The translations under genes were made by a program, and so were the position numbers. From Oscillospiraceae bacterium (lineage in GTDB: Bacteria > Bacillota > Clostridia > UMGS1810), in NCBI GenBank assembly GCA_015068705.1, contig SVJZ01000003.1, positions 1-64,000 on the forward strand: a stretch of 64,000 nucleotides of DNA, read 5' to 3'. The notes under the pieces were generated by a model, which worked only from the letters and a program-made list of their open reading frames with translations, had not been told where the DNA came from and made no database searches. Every line of letters starts with the position of its first letter. The stretch's first letter is position 1. Positions 19,093-27,893 of this stretch are shown here, in pieces.

Positions 19093-19993
19093 CGGATTTT
19101 GCCGTGTGGGATTTGCGGTAGGACGCGGGGGTTACACCGGTCATGTTTCGGAATGCCTTATAAAAGGAAGTAAGATTGGAATAGCCCACCTGCCGTGCCA
19201 CAGATTCTACCGGAACCGAGGTTTCGGTAAGCAGTTTTTTTGCGTTTTCCATGCGAAAACGGATTTGTTTTTGTTTGTAGGTGGTATGGTAACGCTTTTT
19301 TACCATACTGTTGATTTGCTTTTTGCTCAGATAGAGTTTTTCGGACACTTCCTGAAGGGACAGGTTGTTAATTTGATTGCTGGTCAGGTGGTCGAGCAGG
19401 TAATTGATCTGGTCGGGCGAATGGAATGCCGGTTTCAAGTTTGCGTTGTTTTGATGCAGTTTGTCGGGCGGGACAAGTTTGTCAAAGAGCAAAAACAAAA
19501 AGTTTGTGAGCATGGCATGAGAACGGCAGTGGTCGATTTCTCCGCCGTTTTGAAGATATGCAGCCAGTTCACACGAAAGGTTTGCCAAAGCGGAGCAGCC
19601 GGTTAACTTTATGCAGGGGAATATGGCAAAGGGCTGCGCCAGAGAGGCATACAGATTTTCTTTGGGCGGTTTGCCGTTATGGAACAGTTCAAATCCGATG
19701 CACACACGAAGGGTCTGTGCATCTGCACTCTTTGTAATATGGTAGGTTCTGGGTGGCAGAAAGAGAAGTTCGTTGGATTTTACGGTAATGATTTTTTGGT
19801 CTGCCTCAATGGTTACCCATCCTTTTTTTACGCAGTGTACCTCGTACCATGCGTGTTCATGCGCGATGGTGGGACGAGGGGGCAGTGCGGTATCCGAAAA
19901 TGCCGTGCGCAGATAAAACACCGCATGGAGATTGTCCAGAGAAAGGTGTGTGGTTTTGAGTTGTTCCCGTGAAAAGGAATCGGAAGGATTCAT
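19082..19993 (-). CDS. AraC-family transcriptional regulator
   Basis: A 303-residue regulator with an N-terminal cupin-like sensor domain (EHAWYEVHCVKKGWVTIEAD) and a C-terminal double helix-turn-helix (about residues 205-300, LSLQEVSEKLYLSKKQINSM and SVARQVGYSNLTSFYKAFR). It is divergent from the SDR gene at 20097 and convergent with the Gfo/Idh gene. The 103-bp gap to the SDR gene contains TGATATCA and TTGATATTATTA, which could be its operators. It probably controls the reductase/dehydrogenase cluster in response to a sugar-like ligand. Confidence 0.87.
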   Translation of the reverse strand: MNPSDSFSREQLKTTHLSLDNLHAVFYLRTAFSDTALPPRPTIAHEHAWYEVHCVKKGWVTIEADQKIITVKSNELLFLPPRTYHITKSADAQTLRVCIGFELFHNGKPPKENLYASLAQPFAIFPCIKLTGCSALANLSCELAAYLQNGGEIDHCRSHAMLTNFLFLLFDKLVPPDKLHQNNANLKPAFHSPDQINYLLDHLTSNQINNLSLQEVSEKLYLSKKQINSMVKKRYHTTYKQKQIRFRMENAKKLLTETSVPVESVARQVGYSNLTSFYKAFRNMTGVTPASYRKSHTAKSVTP

Positions 19994-20096
19994 TTGATAT
20001 CACCCACAAACGGATTGATTTGATATTATTATAAACCAAACCAAACGGGCGGTCAATGGGGTTTTGGGGAATTTGCATATGTGAGGAGGAAGAAAG

Positions 20097-20879
20097 ATGA
20101 ATGTGATGGATTTGTTTGGATTGCAGGGAAGGGTGGCAGTGGTTACCGGCGGCAGCGGGTTGTATGGGCGGCAGATGGTGGAGGCACTGGCAGGTGCCGG
20201 CGCAAAGGTGTATACCGTGTCTCGTAATCCGGAGGCAAATGAGAAATTTGCCCTTGCCATGCGGGAAAAGGGGTTGCAGGTGTATGCCGGAGTGATGGAT
20301 CAGGGGGATGAGCAAAGCATTACGGCGTGTCTGGATGCCATCCGCAAAGCCGGCGACAAGGTGGATATTCTGGTAAACAACGCAGTGCTTCGTATTACCA
20401 AGGGTTATCACACCGATTCTGCCTTGTTTGACCAAAGCCTGCATGTGAACGGCACGGGATTGATGATGGTTTCGCGCGTGTTTGGTGACCATATGGCAGA
20501 ACACGGCGGCGGAAGTATCATCAACATTGGTTCCTATATGGGGTTGCTTGGGCCGGATTATGAGCTTTACAAGGGAACCGATATGCCTACCGATTTTGCA
20601 GGGGATTACTTTTTTCACAAGGGTGGTATGCAGACTTATACCCGCTTTCTGGCCGGATATTACGGCGGAAAAAATGTTCGGTGCAACGTGTTGAATTTAG
20701 GCGGGGTGTTTCACCATCAGCCTGAAGAATTTGTGCAACGCTACTGTGCCAAAACCTTTTTAAATCGGATGGCAAACCACACCGATGTGATGGGTGCGGT
20801 GGTGTTTCTGGCGTCCGATGCATCTGCCTACATTACCGGCTCATCCATCGAAATTGACGGCGGATATACCGCAAAATAA
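20097..20879 (+). CDS. Short-chain dehydrogenase/reductase
   Basis: A 260-residue classical SDR: cofactor motif TGGSGLYGR near residue 18, NNA in the ILVNNAVLR segment, catalytic Ser in NIGSYMG, the YxxxK pair in DYFFHKGG, and the C-terminal ITGSSIEIDGGY. Similar proteins act as gluconate or other polyol/keto-acid dehydrogenases. GAGGAGG precedes the ATG. It is divergent from the AraC gene. With the neighbouring aldo/keto reductase and Gfo/Idh protein it suggests a small catabolic cluster with no visible transporter or kinase. Confidence 0.87.
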   Translation: MNVMDLFGLQGRVAVVTGGSGLYGRQMVEALAGAGAKVYTVSRNPEANEKFALAMREKGLQVYAGVMDQGDEQSITACLDAIRKAGDKVDILVNNAVLRITKGYHTDSALFDQSLHVNGTGLMMVSRVFGDHMAEHGGGSIINIGSYMGLLGPDYELYKGTDMPTDFAGDYFFHKGGMQTYTRFLAGYYGGKNVRCNVLNLGGVFHHQPEEFVQRYCAKTFLNRMANHTDVMGAVVFLASDASAYITGSSIEIDGGYTAK

Positions 20880-20880
20880 C

Positions 20881-20921
20881 AAAAAAAGACCCCCTACCGA
20901 AAAATGGCAAGGGGTTTTTCT
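20881..20921. terminator. Bidirectional terminator between SDR and NUDIX genes
   Basis: Imperfect ACCCC...GGGGGT hairpin with A and T runs on both sides, between convergent genes. Confidence 0.6.
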
Positions 20922-20928
20922 GTTTGAA

Positions 20929-21432
20929 TTAAGATTCCAGCAGGGCAAAATAGTCAATGCCCTCCAGCACGGTATGTTCTCGTTCCATACGGGCAAACTC
21001 GGCGGCGGATACCCATTTGGCGGCATCCACCTCGCTCTCTTGCAGAACCAGTTGGTCGATGGAAACGTCGCAGGGAAACAGCCAGTTATCATAAAAGGTA
21101 TGGTCTGCATGGATGGTGGAATAAAGGGTTGCGTCCTCGGCGCGAACCGCGATGCCAACCTCCTCCAGGGTTTCGCGTATGGCGGCGGTGAGGGTGTCTT
21201 CTCCGCTTAACACGCCGCCTCCGGGGCATTCCCAATAGCCTGCCATTACCTTGGATTTGGCACGACGGGTAAAGAGAAGCTTGCCCTTGGAATTGACCAG
21301 ATAGCAGATTGCAACCAGATGATTTTCGTTATCGCCCAATGCGGTACCGCGGGTAACCGTGCGACCGGTGGGGTTGCGGTTGTCATCAAATATGTCCCAT
21401 AATTCGTGTGCGTTTTTGTCGATGGAAGGCAT
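20929..21432 (-). CDS. NUDIX hydrolase
   Basis: A 167-residue NUDIX protein with a clear box: GGGVLSGEDTLTAAIRETLEEVG, in which the ends match G-x5-E-x7-RE-x2-EE-x-G. The N-terminal part (WDIFDDNRNPTGRTVTRG) recalls isopentenyl-diphosphate isomerase-like and dihydroneopterin-type NUDIX enzymes. The substrate is unknown. AAAGGAG precedes the ATG. Confidence 0.88.
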   Translation of the reverse strand: MPSIDKNAHELWDIFDDNRNPTGRTVTRGTALGDNENHLVAICYLVNSKGKLLFTRRAKSKVMAGYWECPGGGVLSGEDTLTAAIRETLEEVGIAVRAEDATLYSTIHADHTFYDNWLFPCDVSIDQLVLQESEVDAAKWVSAAEFARMEREHTVLEGIDYFALLES

Positions 21433-21460
21433 GGAAGTTCTCCTTTTGTATGTAGTGTAA

Positions 21461-21907
21461 TTATTCCGTTTTATATGTACCCTTAATCATCACAATGCCA
21501 TCTGTTTGCATGGCAAGACCGCGTCCGTCATCCACCGGCACAATGAGCAGGTGGTTGGAGGGCGCGTTGGAGTCGTTTGCAAGGTCATACCCTGCCGTAA
21601 CATCCGCAAGGCCGCCCTTTTGGGTGGCGATTACGGTTGCCTTGCCCTGCCGTAAAATGAGCTCGGTGCTCGCAGAGGCAATCACACGCGTGCCGGCAGG
21701 CACTGTTACCACTTCAAAGCCTGCTGATGCGGCATTGGATTTGCCCAGTGCCTCATCCACATATGCTTTGATTTCTGGAATGACGTGCTCGGTGAGGTAG
21801 GAAAGGCTTACCACCGGGTCATCCTGTGAGCCGGGGGTTGCAAAACCGGTTACTGCAACTGCCGCAATCAGTGCCACACAAAGCAGAATGATGTTTTTCT
21901 TTTTCAT
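21461..21907 (-). CDS. Secreted protein of unknown function
   Basis: A 148-residue protein with a Sec signal peptide (MKKKN, hydrophobic core, cleavage probably after ATGFA). The mature part has an EIKAYVDEA helix, then beta-rich sequence with VPAGTRVIASASTELILRQGKATV and ends DGIVMIKGTYK. I have the impression that such proteins are common in Clostridia but know no function. AAAGGTGA lies before the ATG. It lies 26 nt downstream of the toxin gene and may share its transcript. Confidence 0.75.
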   Translation of the reverse strand: MKKKNIILLCVALIAAVAVTGFATPGSQDDPVVSLSYLTEHVIPEIKAYVDEALGKSNAASAGFEVVTVPAGTRVIASASTELILRQGKATVIATQKGGLADVTAGYDLANDSNAPSNHLLIVPVDDGRGLAMQTDGIVMIKGTYKTE

Positions 21908-21933
21908 TTTTCGTCACCTTTCTTTCAGGTAGT

Positions 21934-22281
21934 TCAATCACCCAGCGAAAAGCTCACGGCAATCGCCTCGTCTACGGCGTGCATTTGCCCCTCGTCCAGA
22001 TGTCCGATGCGTTCTTTGAGTCTTTTTTTATCTATGGTCCGGATTTGCTCTAACAAAATGACCGAATCCTTGCTCAAGCCACATTCCTCCCCGTGCACCT
22101 CGATGTGGGTGGGGAGTTTTGCCTTATTGATCTGGCTGGTAATCGCCGCAATGATAACGGTGGGTGAGTATTTGTTTCCGATATCATTTTGCACCACCAG
22201 CACCGGGCGCACTCCGCCCTGCTCCGAGCCTACTACCGGACTTAAATCTGCGTAAAAAATATCTCCGCGTTTTACAATCAC
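21934..22281 (-). CDS. ndoA: EndoA/MazF-family mRNA interferase toxin
   Basis: A 115-residue PemK/MazF toxin of the B. subtilis EndoA type. The start [21 protein letters not shown] and the RPVLVVQND strand carry the catalytic Arg, and the Thr in IIAAITSQ completes the usual pair. It cleaves mRNA at a short specific site when not bound by its antitoxin. GTG start. It lies 2 nt after the antitoxin gene, as in acpS-alr-ndoAI-ndoA of Bacillus. Confidence 0.93.
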   Translation of the reverse strand: MIVKRGDIFYADLSPVVGSEQGGVRPVLVVQNDIGNKYSPTVIIAAITSQINKAKLPTHIEVHGEECGLSKDSVILLEQIRTIDKKRLKERIGHLDEGQMHAVDEAIAVSFSLGD

Positions 22282-22283
22282 GA

Positions 22284-22559
22284 TTATTCACACTCCGCCA
22301 GTTTTTCCTCGTAGCTCCGTTGCAAACAGGTATCGGCTGCGAGCCAGGCGTTGGCAATCTCTAAATTGATTTCCGCCATCTCCTCGTAGCCCTTTTTCAT
22401 GCGTGCACTCATTTCCACCCGCTTTTTCTCTTTGAGATAAAAGCGCATAGCCTCGCGTATCAATTCACTGCGGTTGACTTGCTGTGAGTCAACCATGGCG
22501 TCCAGTTCGTCCAGCAGTGAATCAGGTAAACTGATGAGTATTTTTTTTAGCCGTGCCAA
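22284..22559 (-). CDS. ndoAI: Ribbon-helix-helix antitoxin (EndoAI-like)
   Basis: A 91-residue antitoxin with an N-terminal ribbon-helix-helix DNA-binding fold ([19 protein letters not shown] and [14 protein letters not shown]) and a charged C-terminal tail that would wrap the toxin. The frame is open to a TTG at 22568, but the TTG at 22559 has GGGGG at 10 nt and leaves a normal start. The pair probably represses its own transcription. Confidence 0.88.
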   Translation of the reverse strand: MARLKKILISLPDSLLDELDAMVDSQQVNRSELIREAMRFYLKEKKRVEMSARMKKGYEEMAEINLEIANAWLAADTCLQRSYEEKLAECE

Positions 22560-22644
22560 GATAACCAAGCCCCCAATCGGTAAAAGAAGTCAATAAACCT
22601 TACTGATATTATACAGTGTAACCATGTGTGGTGTCAAATGAAGT

Positions 22645-23811
22645 TTATACCAACACATTCCGGCTATTGACCGATTCACCGTTTTGTATGTAAACCCGGG
22701 GGACGCGCTTACCGACGGCACACAGCACCTCATAGCTGATGGTACCCTTTAGAAACGCAACGGATTCCACGGTGATTGTAGTATTGCCGGAATTTCCAAA
22801 TAATATAACCTCATCGCCGATTTTTATGTCGGGGATGTGCGAAACCTCTGCCATGCACTGGTCCATGCAAACATTTCCGGCGATGGGTGCCTTTTGCCCG
22901 TTGATGATTACCTGTGCGCGGTTGGAGAGGATACGGGAATAGCCGTCGGCATAGCCCACACTGATGGTGGCGATTTTCTGCTTTGCCGGGGCAACGTAAG
23001 TGCCGCCATAACTTAGTGCGGTGCCTTCCGGTACGATTTTTACATTTGACACCCTTGCCTTAAAGTCCATGACCGGCCTGATATCTGCCATGCCTTCCAT
23101 TTCGTCGGACGGCGCACTGCCATAGAGAATGATGCCGCACCGCACCATATCCAGATGGTATTCGGGGAATTTTATGGTTGCCGCACTGTTGCACACATGG
23201 TGGATGGGAATGTGGATGCCCATTTCTTCCAGCAGGGAACACATGGCAGAAAATCTGGAAAACTGCAGGTCGGTAAAGGAGCGGTCTGCCTCGTCTGCCT
23301 TGGCAAAATGGGTGAAAATGCCTTCCACATTGATGTGTGGCAATGTTGCAATTTGAGCAATTTCTTCTGCAATTGCCCGGTTTTCTGTGCTGTTTTCGGT
23401 GCAGGGGAACCCCACCCGTGACATACCGGTGTCCAGTTTGATGTGCAATTTGGCGGTGCGTCCGGCAAGGGCTGCCGCCTCGCTGATTTGTTGTGCGGTG
23501 GCAAGGTCAAACACCGTGAGGGTGATGTTGTTTGCTACCGCCCGGGAAATGGCATCATCAAAGACGGGACTCAGAATCAGAATGGGCACATCAAAACCTG
23601 CGTCACGAAGTTCGAGTGCCTCATCAATGGTGGTAACCGCCAGCATATCCGCGCCGTTTTCCAGAAGTACCCGGGAAACGGGGATGCTGCCGTGACCGTA
23701 TGCATCCGCTTTTACCACCGCCATGATTTTGGTTTTTGGGGCAACGATATTGCGGATATAGTGGATGTTGTGTTCGATATGATTTAAGTTGATTTGTGCC
23801 CAGGCTCTCAT
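22645..23811 (-). CDS. alr: Alanine racemase
   Basis: PLP-dependent alanine racemase (388 aa) supplying D-alanine for peptidoglycan. The PLP Lys lies in VVKADAYGHG (about residue 34), and the second catalytic Tyr in ALSYGGTY. The N-terminal TIM barrel starts RAWAQINLNHIEHNI. GGAGG lies before the ATG. It lies between the AcpS-NnrD fusion and the toxin-antitoxin pair, the conserved Bacillus order minus ydcC. Confidence 0.95.
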   Translation of the reverse strand: MRAWAQINLNHIEHNIHYIRNIVAPKTKIMAVVKADAYGHGSIPVSRVLLENGADMLAVTTIDEALELRDAGFDVPILILSPVFDDAISRAVANNITLTVFDLATAQQISEAAALAGRTAKLHIKLDTGMSRVGFPCTENSTENRAIAEEIAQIATLPHINVEGIFTHFAKADEADRSFTDLQFSRFSAMCSLLEEMGIHIPIHHVCNSAATIKFPEYHLDMVRCGIILYGSAPSDEMEGMADIRPVMDFKARVSNVKIVPEGTALSYGGTYVAPAKQKIATISVGYADGYSRILSNRAQVIINGQKAPIAGNVCMDQCMAEVSHIPDIKIGDEVILFGNSGNTTITVESVAFLKGTISYEVLCAVGKRVPRVYIQNGESVNSRNVLV

Positions 23812-23829
23812 TTGAGATATTCCTCCAAT

Positions 23830-25092
23830 TTATCTTATGGTATATTGATTCAGGTAATGCATGGCATAGGGGAGTTGCCCGACGAGGTCGGTGGGGGTTA
23901 GACCGTATTCCCCTTTATCCAGTGCCGCCATGTCGCCGGCAAGCGAGTGCAGATACACACCCAGCACGGCGGCATCAAAGGGGGTGCACCCCTGTCCGAG
24001 CAGCGAGAGAATGACTCCTGCTAGCACGTCACCACTGCCACCGGTTGCCATACCGGGGTTGCCCAGTACATTTTTCATTACCCTGCCATCCGGTGCGGCA
24101 ATGACGGTACGATGGGATTTTAACACCACCACGGCACCGCTTTGCGCGGCAAGATTTTGTGCGCATTGACACGGATTGGCAAGCACCTGTGCGGTGGTTT
24201 CGCCCGTCATCCGGCAAAATTCTGCCACATGGGGGGTGAGCACGGTGGTGCGACCCTGTAATTTATCTATATGCGTGCCCAGTGCATTTATGCCGTCGGC
24301 ATCCAGCACCAACGGGGCGGAAACTTCTTTTAATACCCGGTCGAGAATAACCGGAATGGAATCGGCACGGGAAAGACCGCCGCCAAAGAGCACCGCGTCT
24401 GCGGTGTGCGCCTTTTCCAGTAATGCCGGAATGCAGGCGGTGTCGAGGGTGCCTTCCATATCGGCAAGCGGATGGGTCATGACCTCGGTAAGGGCGACCT
24501 CGAAAATGGGGTTGAGGCTTTGGGAACAGCCCACCGTGATGAGTCCGCTGCCGCAGGCAAGTGCCGCGCGCGCAGCCAGAATACCTGCGCCGGTAAGACC
24601 GGCAGAGCCTGCAACGGCATACACCTTGCCGCAATCGCCTTTATGAAATTCTTTTTTTCGCTTTGGAATGAGGGACGCCGCAAGGGAAGGGGAGATGACC
24701 TCTTCTGCCTGCCCGATGGAAGGCAAAATGGCTTGGTCAAATGCCTTTTTTTGTGCTGGAATGGTAATGATCACTGCGGCGATTGCCATACCGCCGTCAT
24801 GGGTGATGGAAACCTCTGCTTCGCCCGGCAGAGGGAATGTGGTGCGGATGGTGGGTTTGCCCAAGGGGGTGTGGGTAACCGAAATATCTTTTAACCCAAA
24901 CCCGCGCACACCTGTGCCAAGTGCTTTGGAAAGCGCCTCTTTTGCGGCAAAGAACCCTGCCGCCGCCTCTTCCGGGCGCTTTCGGGAGGTGATATATTCC
25001 ACCTCTTTTGTGGTGAAAAAGCGGGGCAAAAAAGAGGGGTCCTCCAATGCGCGCGCCATCCGGGCAATTTCTACCATATCGATACCGAGCAT
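23830..25092 (-). CDS. Fusion of holo-ACP synthase and NAD(P)HX dehydratase
   Basis: A 420-residue two-domain protein. Residues 1-120 are holo-ACP synthase (AcpS): MLGIDMVEIARM with the metal-binding Asp, FAAKEALSKALG, and a C-terminal SITHDGGMAIAAVI. It would transfer 4'-phosphopantetheine from CoA to acyl carrier protein. Residues about 130-420 are an ADP-dependent NAD(P)H-hydrate dehydratase of the ribokinase-like fold (YjeF C-terminal), with GKVYAVAGSAGLTGA, LDADGIN and PGMATGGSGDVLAG. The epimerase half of YjeF is absent. The two domains are usually separate genes. AAGGAGG precedes the ATG and the frame shows no break. Confidence 0.92.
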   Translation of the reverse strand: MLGIDMVEIARMARALEDPSFLPRFFTTKEVEYITSRKRPEEAAAGFFAAKEALSKALGTGVRGFGLKDISVTHTPLGKPTIRTTFPLPGEAEVSITHDGGMAIAAVIITIPAQKKAFDQAILPSIGQAEEVISPSLAASLIPKRKKEFHKGDCGKVYAVAGSAGLTGAGILAARAALACGSGLITVGCSQSLNPIFEVALTEVMTHPLADMEGTLDTACIPALLEKAHTADAVLFGGGLSRADSIPVILDRVLKEVSAPLVLDADGINALGTHIDKLQGRTTVLTPHVAEFCRMTGETTAQVLANPCQCAQNLAAQSGAVVVLKSHRTVIAAPDGRVMKNVLGNPGMATGGSGDVLAGVILSLLGQGCTPFDAAVLGVYLHSLAGDMAALDKGEYGLTPTDLVGQLPYAMHYLNQYTIR

Positions 25093-25107
25093 GGAAAGAC
25101 CTCCTTT

Positions 25108-25632
25108 TTATTGTTCGCTGCGTTTATGCACATTTCGGGGAACAAACGTGGTAAATGCGTCCAGCATCCGTTCGGTTGGCTCAAAAATGAGTTTGATGCG
25201 CTGTCCGTCCTTGGAAAAGAGTGCAAAATATGCCCGTTCACTGGTGGGAGAGCTTGCCACGTCGATGACCCTGCTCACGGTGGAATGTTCCTCGCCGCGG
25301 TATGCGCTCTCGCCCACAGGGGCTACCATATCAAAGGTTTTGGAGTGCACCGAAATGATGCGTTTGCGCTTGCGGCGGTGGGTGATTTTATCGATATCCA
25401 CCTCGCCGTTGGTTACAATGTACTCATACTCCACATTGCGTGAGGTAATGCCAAGATATGCCAGATAAATAAGCCCTGCATCCAGCAGCATGACAAACGA
25501 GCTTAACTGGGTAAACATAAAAAACAGGGAGATAAACAAGAGCAGACAAAGCCCTAACAAAATGCCTGCGATGATGGCGATATCCTTTAAATTTTTCTTG
25601 CGTGCGACAATGTATTCGAGAAAAATGTCCAT
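25108..25632 (-). CDS. DUF6106-like membrane protein
   Basis: A 174-residue protein with two membrane spans (about residues 17-38 and 43-60), then a soluble domain with VEYEYIVTNGEVDIDKI and a polybasic HRRKRKR stretch. This arrangement matches the DUF6106 family of Clostridia, whose function is unknown. AAGGA lies upstream of ATG. It precedes the AcpS fusion by 15 nt and may be cotranscribed with it. Confidence 0.7.
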   Translation of the reverse strand: MDIFLEYIVARKKNLKDIAIIAGILLGLCLLLFISLFFMFTQLSSFVMLLDAGLIYLAYLGITSRNVEYEYIVTNGEVDIDKITHRRKRKRIISVHSKTFDMVAPVGESAYRGEEHSTVSRVIDVASSPTSERAYFALFSKDGQRIKLIFEPTERMLDAFTTFVPRNVHKRSEQ

Positions 25633-25675
25633 AATAATTTCGTCCTTTCGAGTGAATGGTTGAGTTGATTAATTT

Positions 25676-25735
25676 TTACAATCCCTCAGTCAAACCTGCG
25701 GTTTGCCAGCTCCTTTTACACAAGGGAGCCTTAAC
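25676..25735. repeat. Double-hairpin dispersed repeat
   Basis: Two hairpins, CAAACC/GGTTTG and GCTCC..GGAGC, in the same order as at 217-260 and 38898-38947. The first stem differs completely in sequence (GGCAC/GTGCC in the other two copies) but still pairs. Confidence 0.6.
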
Positions 25736-25793
25736 TTTACGGGATGACATATTTTGGTGTAAGGCGGCCTTTTTGGATCATTTGCCGGCGTCC

Positions 25794-27089
25794 TTAAAAA
25801 ATGCGGTCGCAGATGGCGGCGGTATCGTGTTTGACCCGTTCCACATCAATGGTGAGCCACTGCCCGTTTTCATACAAAATCTCGCCCTTTACCATGGTGA
25901 GATGCACATCACTGCCCTGCGCCGCATAGACCAGGTTGGAGCAGAGGTTGTGGATGGGGGACATGTGCGGCTTTTGAGTATCTACCAGAATCAAATCCGC
26001 ATCCTTGCCCACCTCCAATGTGCCGGTGCGATGGGCAAGCCCCATGGCGCGTGCACCGTTTATGGTGGCGCACTGCAACACCTGTTCGGGGGAAAGCAGA
26101 GATGCATCCTGCCGCACCCCTTTCAAGAGCAGGGAAAACAGATGCATTTCTTCAAACATATTGAGGTTATTGTTGCTGGAGGCACCATCGGTACCGATGG
26201 CAACATTGATGCCGTTTGCAAAGAGTTTATCTGCCTCGCAGATGCCGCTACCCAGTTTGAGATTGCTCTCGGGGCAGGTGGCAACCGATGCGCCGTGCTC
26301 GGCAAGGATTGCCCTGTCTTCATCCGACAGATGCACACAGTGGGCAAGGGTTGCAGGTACATCGAAAAAGCCGATGTTGTTTAAGTAGGCGGTGGGGGTT
26401 ACCCCGCGTGCTGTAAGGCAATCCGCGTTTTCTCCCACCGTTTCGGACAGGTGGGTGTATACAAAGGTATCCAGCCTTGCCGCCTCCTCGGCGCAAAAGC
26501 GCAGTAGCCGTTCACTGCAGGTATAGATGGCGTGGGGGGATACGCTCACCCGGATGCGGTCGTCGTCATAGCCGTGGTAATCGGCAAACAGACGGCGGTT
26601 GTTTTGTACCGCGCGCAGGGTGGTGATATCTTCCACGTTGTTTCCGATGTCGGTGGCGCAATAGGTGAGGCATGCACGGGTTTTGGCGTCAATGACCGCC
26701 TCTGCGCTCTTGTGGGTAAAGAAATACATATCATTAAACAAGCCCGTGCCGGTGGAAACCATCTCGGCAATGCCCAACAGGGTGAGGGTGTACATATCCT
26801 GCTCGGTGAGTTTATCCTCGGCAGGAAACACCTTTTCATTGAGCCAGCGCTGGAGAGGAAGCCCCTCGCCGCAACCGCGCAAAAAGCCCATGGGGGAATG
26901 CACATGGGTGTTTATGAGTGCCGGCATGACAACAAACCCACGCCCGTCTATGGTTCGGTCAAAGGTCATGCCTTGGGGAATTTCGCCGATGGCGGCGATT
27001 TTTCCGTCTGACACCGCAATATCGGTATCAGCCAAAACGGCGCCATCCGTCATGGGGATAACGGAAGCGCCGGTGATGAGCAAATTCAT
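25794..27089 (-). CDS. Amidohydrolase (SAH/MTA deaminase-like)
   Basis: A 431-residue metal-dependent amidohydrolase of the 5-methylthioadenosine/S-adenosylhomocysteine deaminase group. The metal ligands are visible as NTHVHS (HxH), SPHAIYTCS, THLSET and IGTDGASSNNNLNMFEEM. The composite barrel and the C-terminal ADLILVDTQKPHM segment are typical. A related substrate such as guanine or another aminopurine cannot be ruled out. Translation starts at an ATG overlapping no other gene; it is separate from mgsA (70 nt). Confidence 0.85.
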   Translation of the reverse strand: MNLLITGASVIPMTDGAVLADTDIAVSDGKIAAIGEIPQGMTFDRTIDGRGFVVMPALINTHVHSPMGFLRGCGEGLPLQRWLNEKVFPAEDKLTEQDMYTLTLLGIAEMVSTGTGLFNDMYFFTHKSAEAVIDAKTRACLTYCATDIGNNVEDITTLRAVQNNRRLFADYHGYDDDRIRVSVSPHAIYTCSERLLRFCAEEAARLDTFVYTHLSETVGENADCLTARGVTPTAYLNNIGFFDVPATLAHCVHLSDEDRAILAEHGASVATCPESNLKLGSGICEADKLFANGINVAIGTDGASSNNNLNMFEEMHLFSLLLKGVRQDASLLSPEQVLQCATINGARAMGLAHRTGTLEVGKDADLILVDTQKPHMSPIHNLCSNLVYAAQGSDVHLTMVKGEILYENGQWLTIDVERVKHDTAAICDRIF

Positions 27090-27159
27090 GGTGATAACTC
27101 CTTTCGGTGCATCGGCTGCACCGGAGATTTACTGCGTGCGGAAAATGACCGCGGCAGAA

Positions 27160-27564
27160 TTATTTTTTGGGATTGACAATATCACGCCAAGCCAGGTCGC
27201 CCCGTGCCAGACCCTGAATGAGTACCTCGGCGGTGGCGGCATTGGTTGCCAGCGGGATGTTGTGCACATCACACAGGCGGAACAGTGCCGAAACATCCGG
27301 CTCGTGCGGCTGTGCGGTGAGTGGGTCACGGAAAAAGAGAACCAGGTCAATCTCATTATATGCAATGCGTGCGCCAATCTGCTGATCGCCGCCCTGCGGA
27401 CCGGACAGAAAACGATGAACATTCAAGCCGGTTGCGTCTGCAATGAGGCCCCCGGTGGTGCCGGTGGCAAACAGATTGTGCTCTGCGAGGATACCTTTAT
27501 ATGCAATGCAGAACTGGACCATAAGCTCTTTCTTTTTGTCGTGTGCAATCAGTGCGATGTTCAT
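27160..27564 (-). CDS. mgsA: Methylglyoxal synthase
   Basis: A 134-residue enzyme converting dihydroxyacetone phosphate to methylglyoxal and phosphate, a bypass of lower glycolysis. Signature segments are [33 protein letters not shown] and the catalytic Asp in [15 protein letters not shown]. It directly follows minE (24 nt) and is the last gene of the cell-shape operon. Confidence 0.95.
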   Translation of the reverse strand: MNIALIAHDKKKELMVQFCIAYKGILAEHNLFATGTTGGLIADATGLNVHRFLSGPQGGDQQIGARIAYNEIDLVLFFRDPLTAQPHEPDVSALFRLCDVHNIPLATNAATAEVLIQGLARGDLAWRDIVNPKK

Positions 27565-27588
27565 TGACTTCTCTCCTTTTTTGTATTG

Positions 27589-27876
27589 TTATCGGGTGTT
27601 TTTCATGCTCTTGATGGGGATATTGGCAACCAGTGCAGGCACCATGTTTTCGCCATCGTCACTCTCGGTTTTGGTAATCTGGATGTCCAGCTCCTCCACC
27701 GCAATATCCATATATTTTGAAATTACCTGCAGGATTTCAGCACGAAGGTCTTCCAGAAGGTCGGTATTGGTAGTGGCGCGGTCGTGCACCAGTACCAGCT
27801 GGAGCCGCTCTTTGGCGATGTCCTTGGACGACTGCTTATTCTTGGAAAAGATGCTGAACAAATCTTTTAACGACAT
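27589..27876 (-). CDS. minE: Cell division topological specificity factor MinE
   Basis: A 95-residue MinE. The N-terminal amphipathic stretch MSLKDLFSIFSK binds membrane, and AKERLQLVLVHDR is the MinD-activating segment; the C-terminal dimer domain follows. Together with MinC and MinD it positions the division site by oscillation. MinE is absent from Bacillus (which uses DivIVA) but present in many Clostridia. Confidence 0.95.
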   Translation of the reverse strand: MSLKDLFSIFSKNKQSSKDIAKERLQLVLVHDRATTNTDLLEDLRAEILQVISKYMDIAVEELDIQITKTESDDGENMVPALVANIPIKSMKNTR

Positions 27877-27893
27877 TCCTTGGCACCGTCCTT

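Noticed and set aside
19016-19606. 196-codon plus-strand frame after the Gfo/Idh gene
   Set aside because: Antisense to the AraC gene, which has full HTH motifs.
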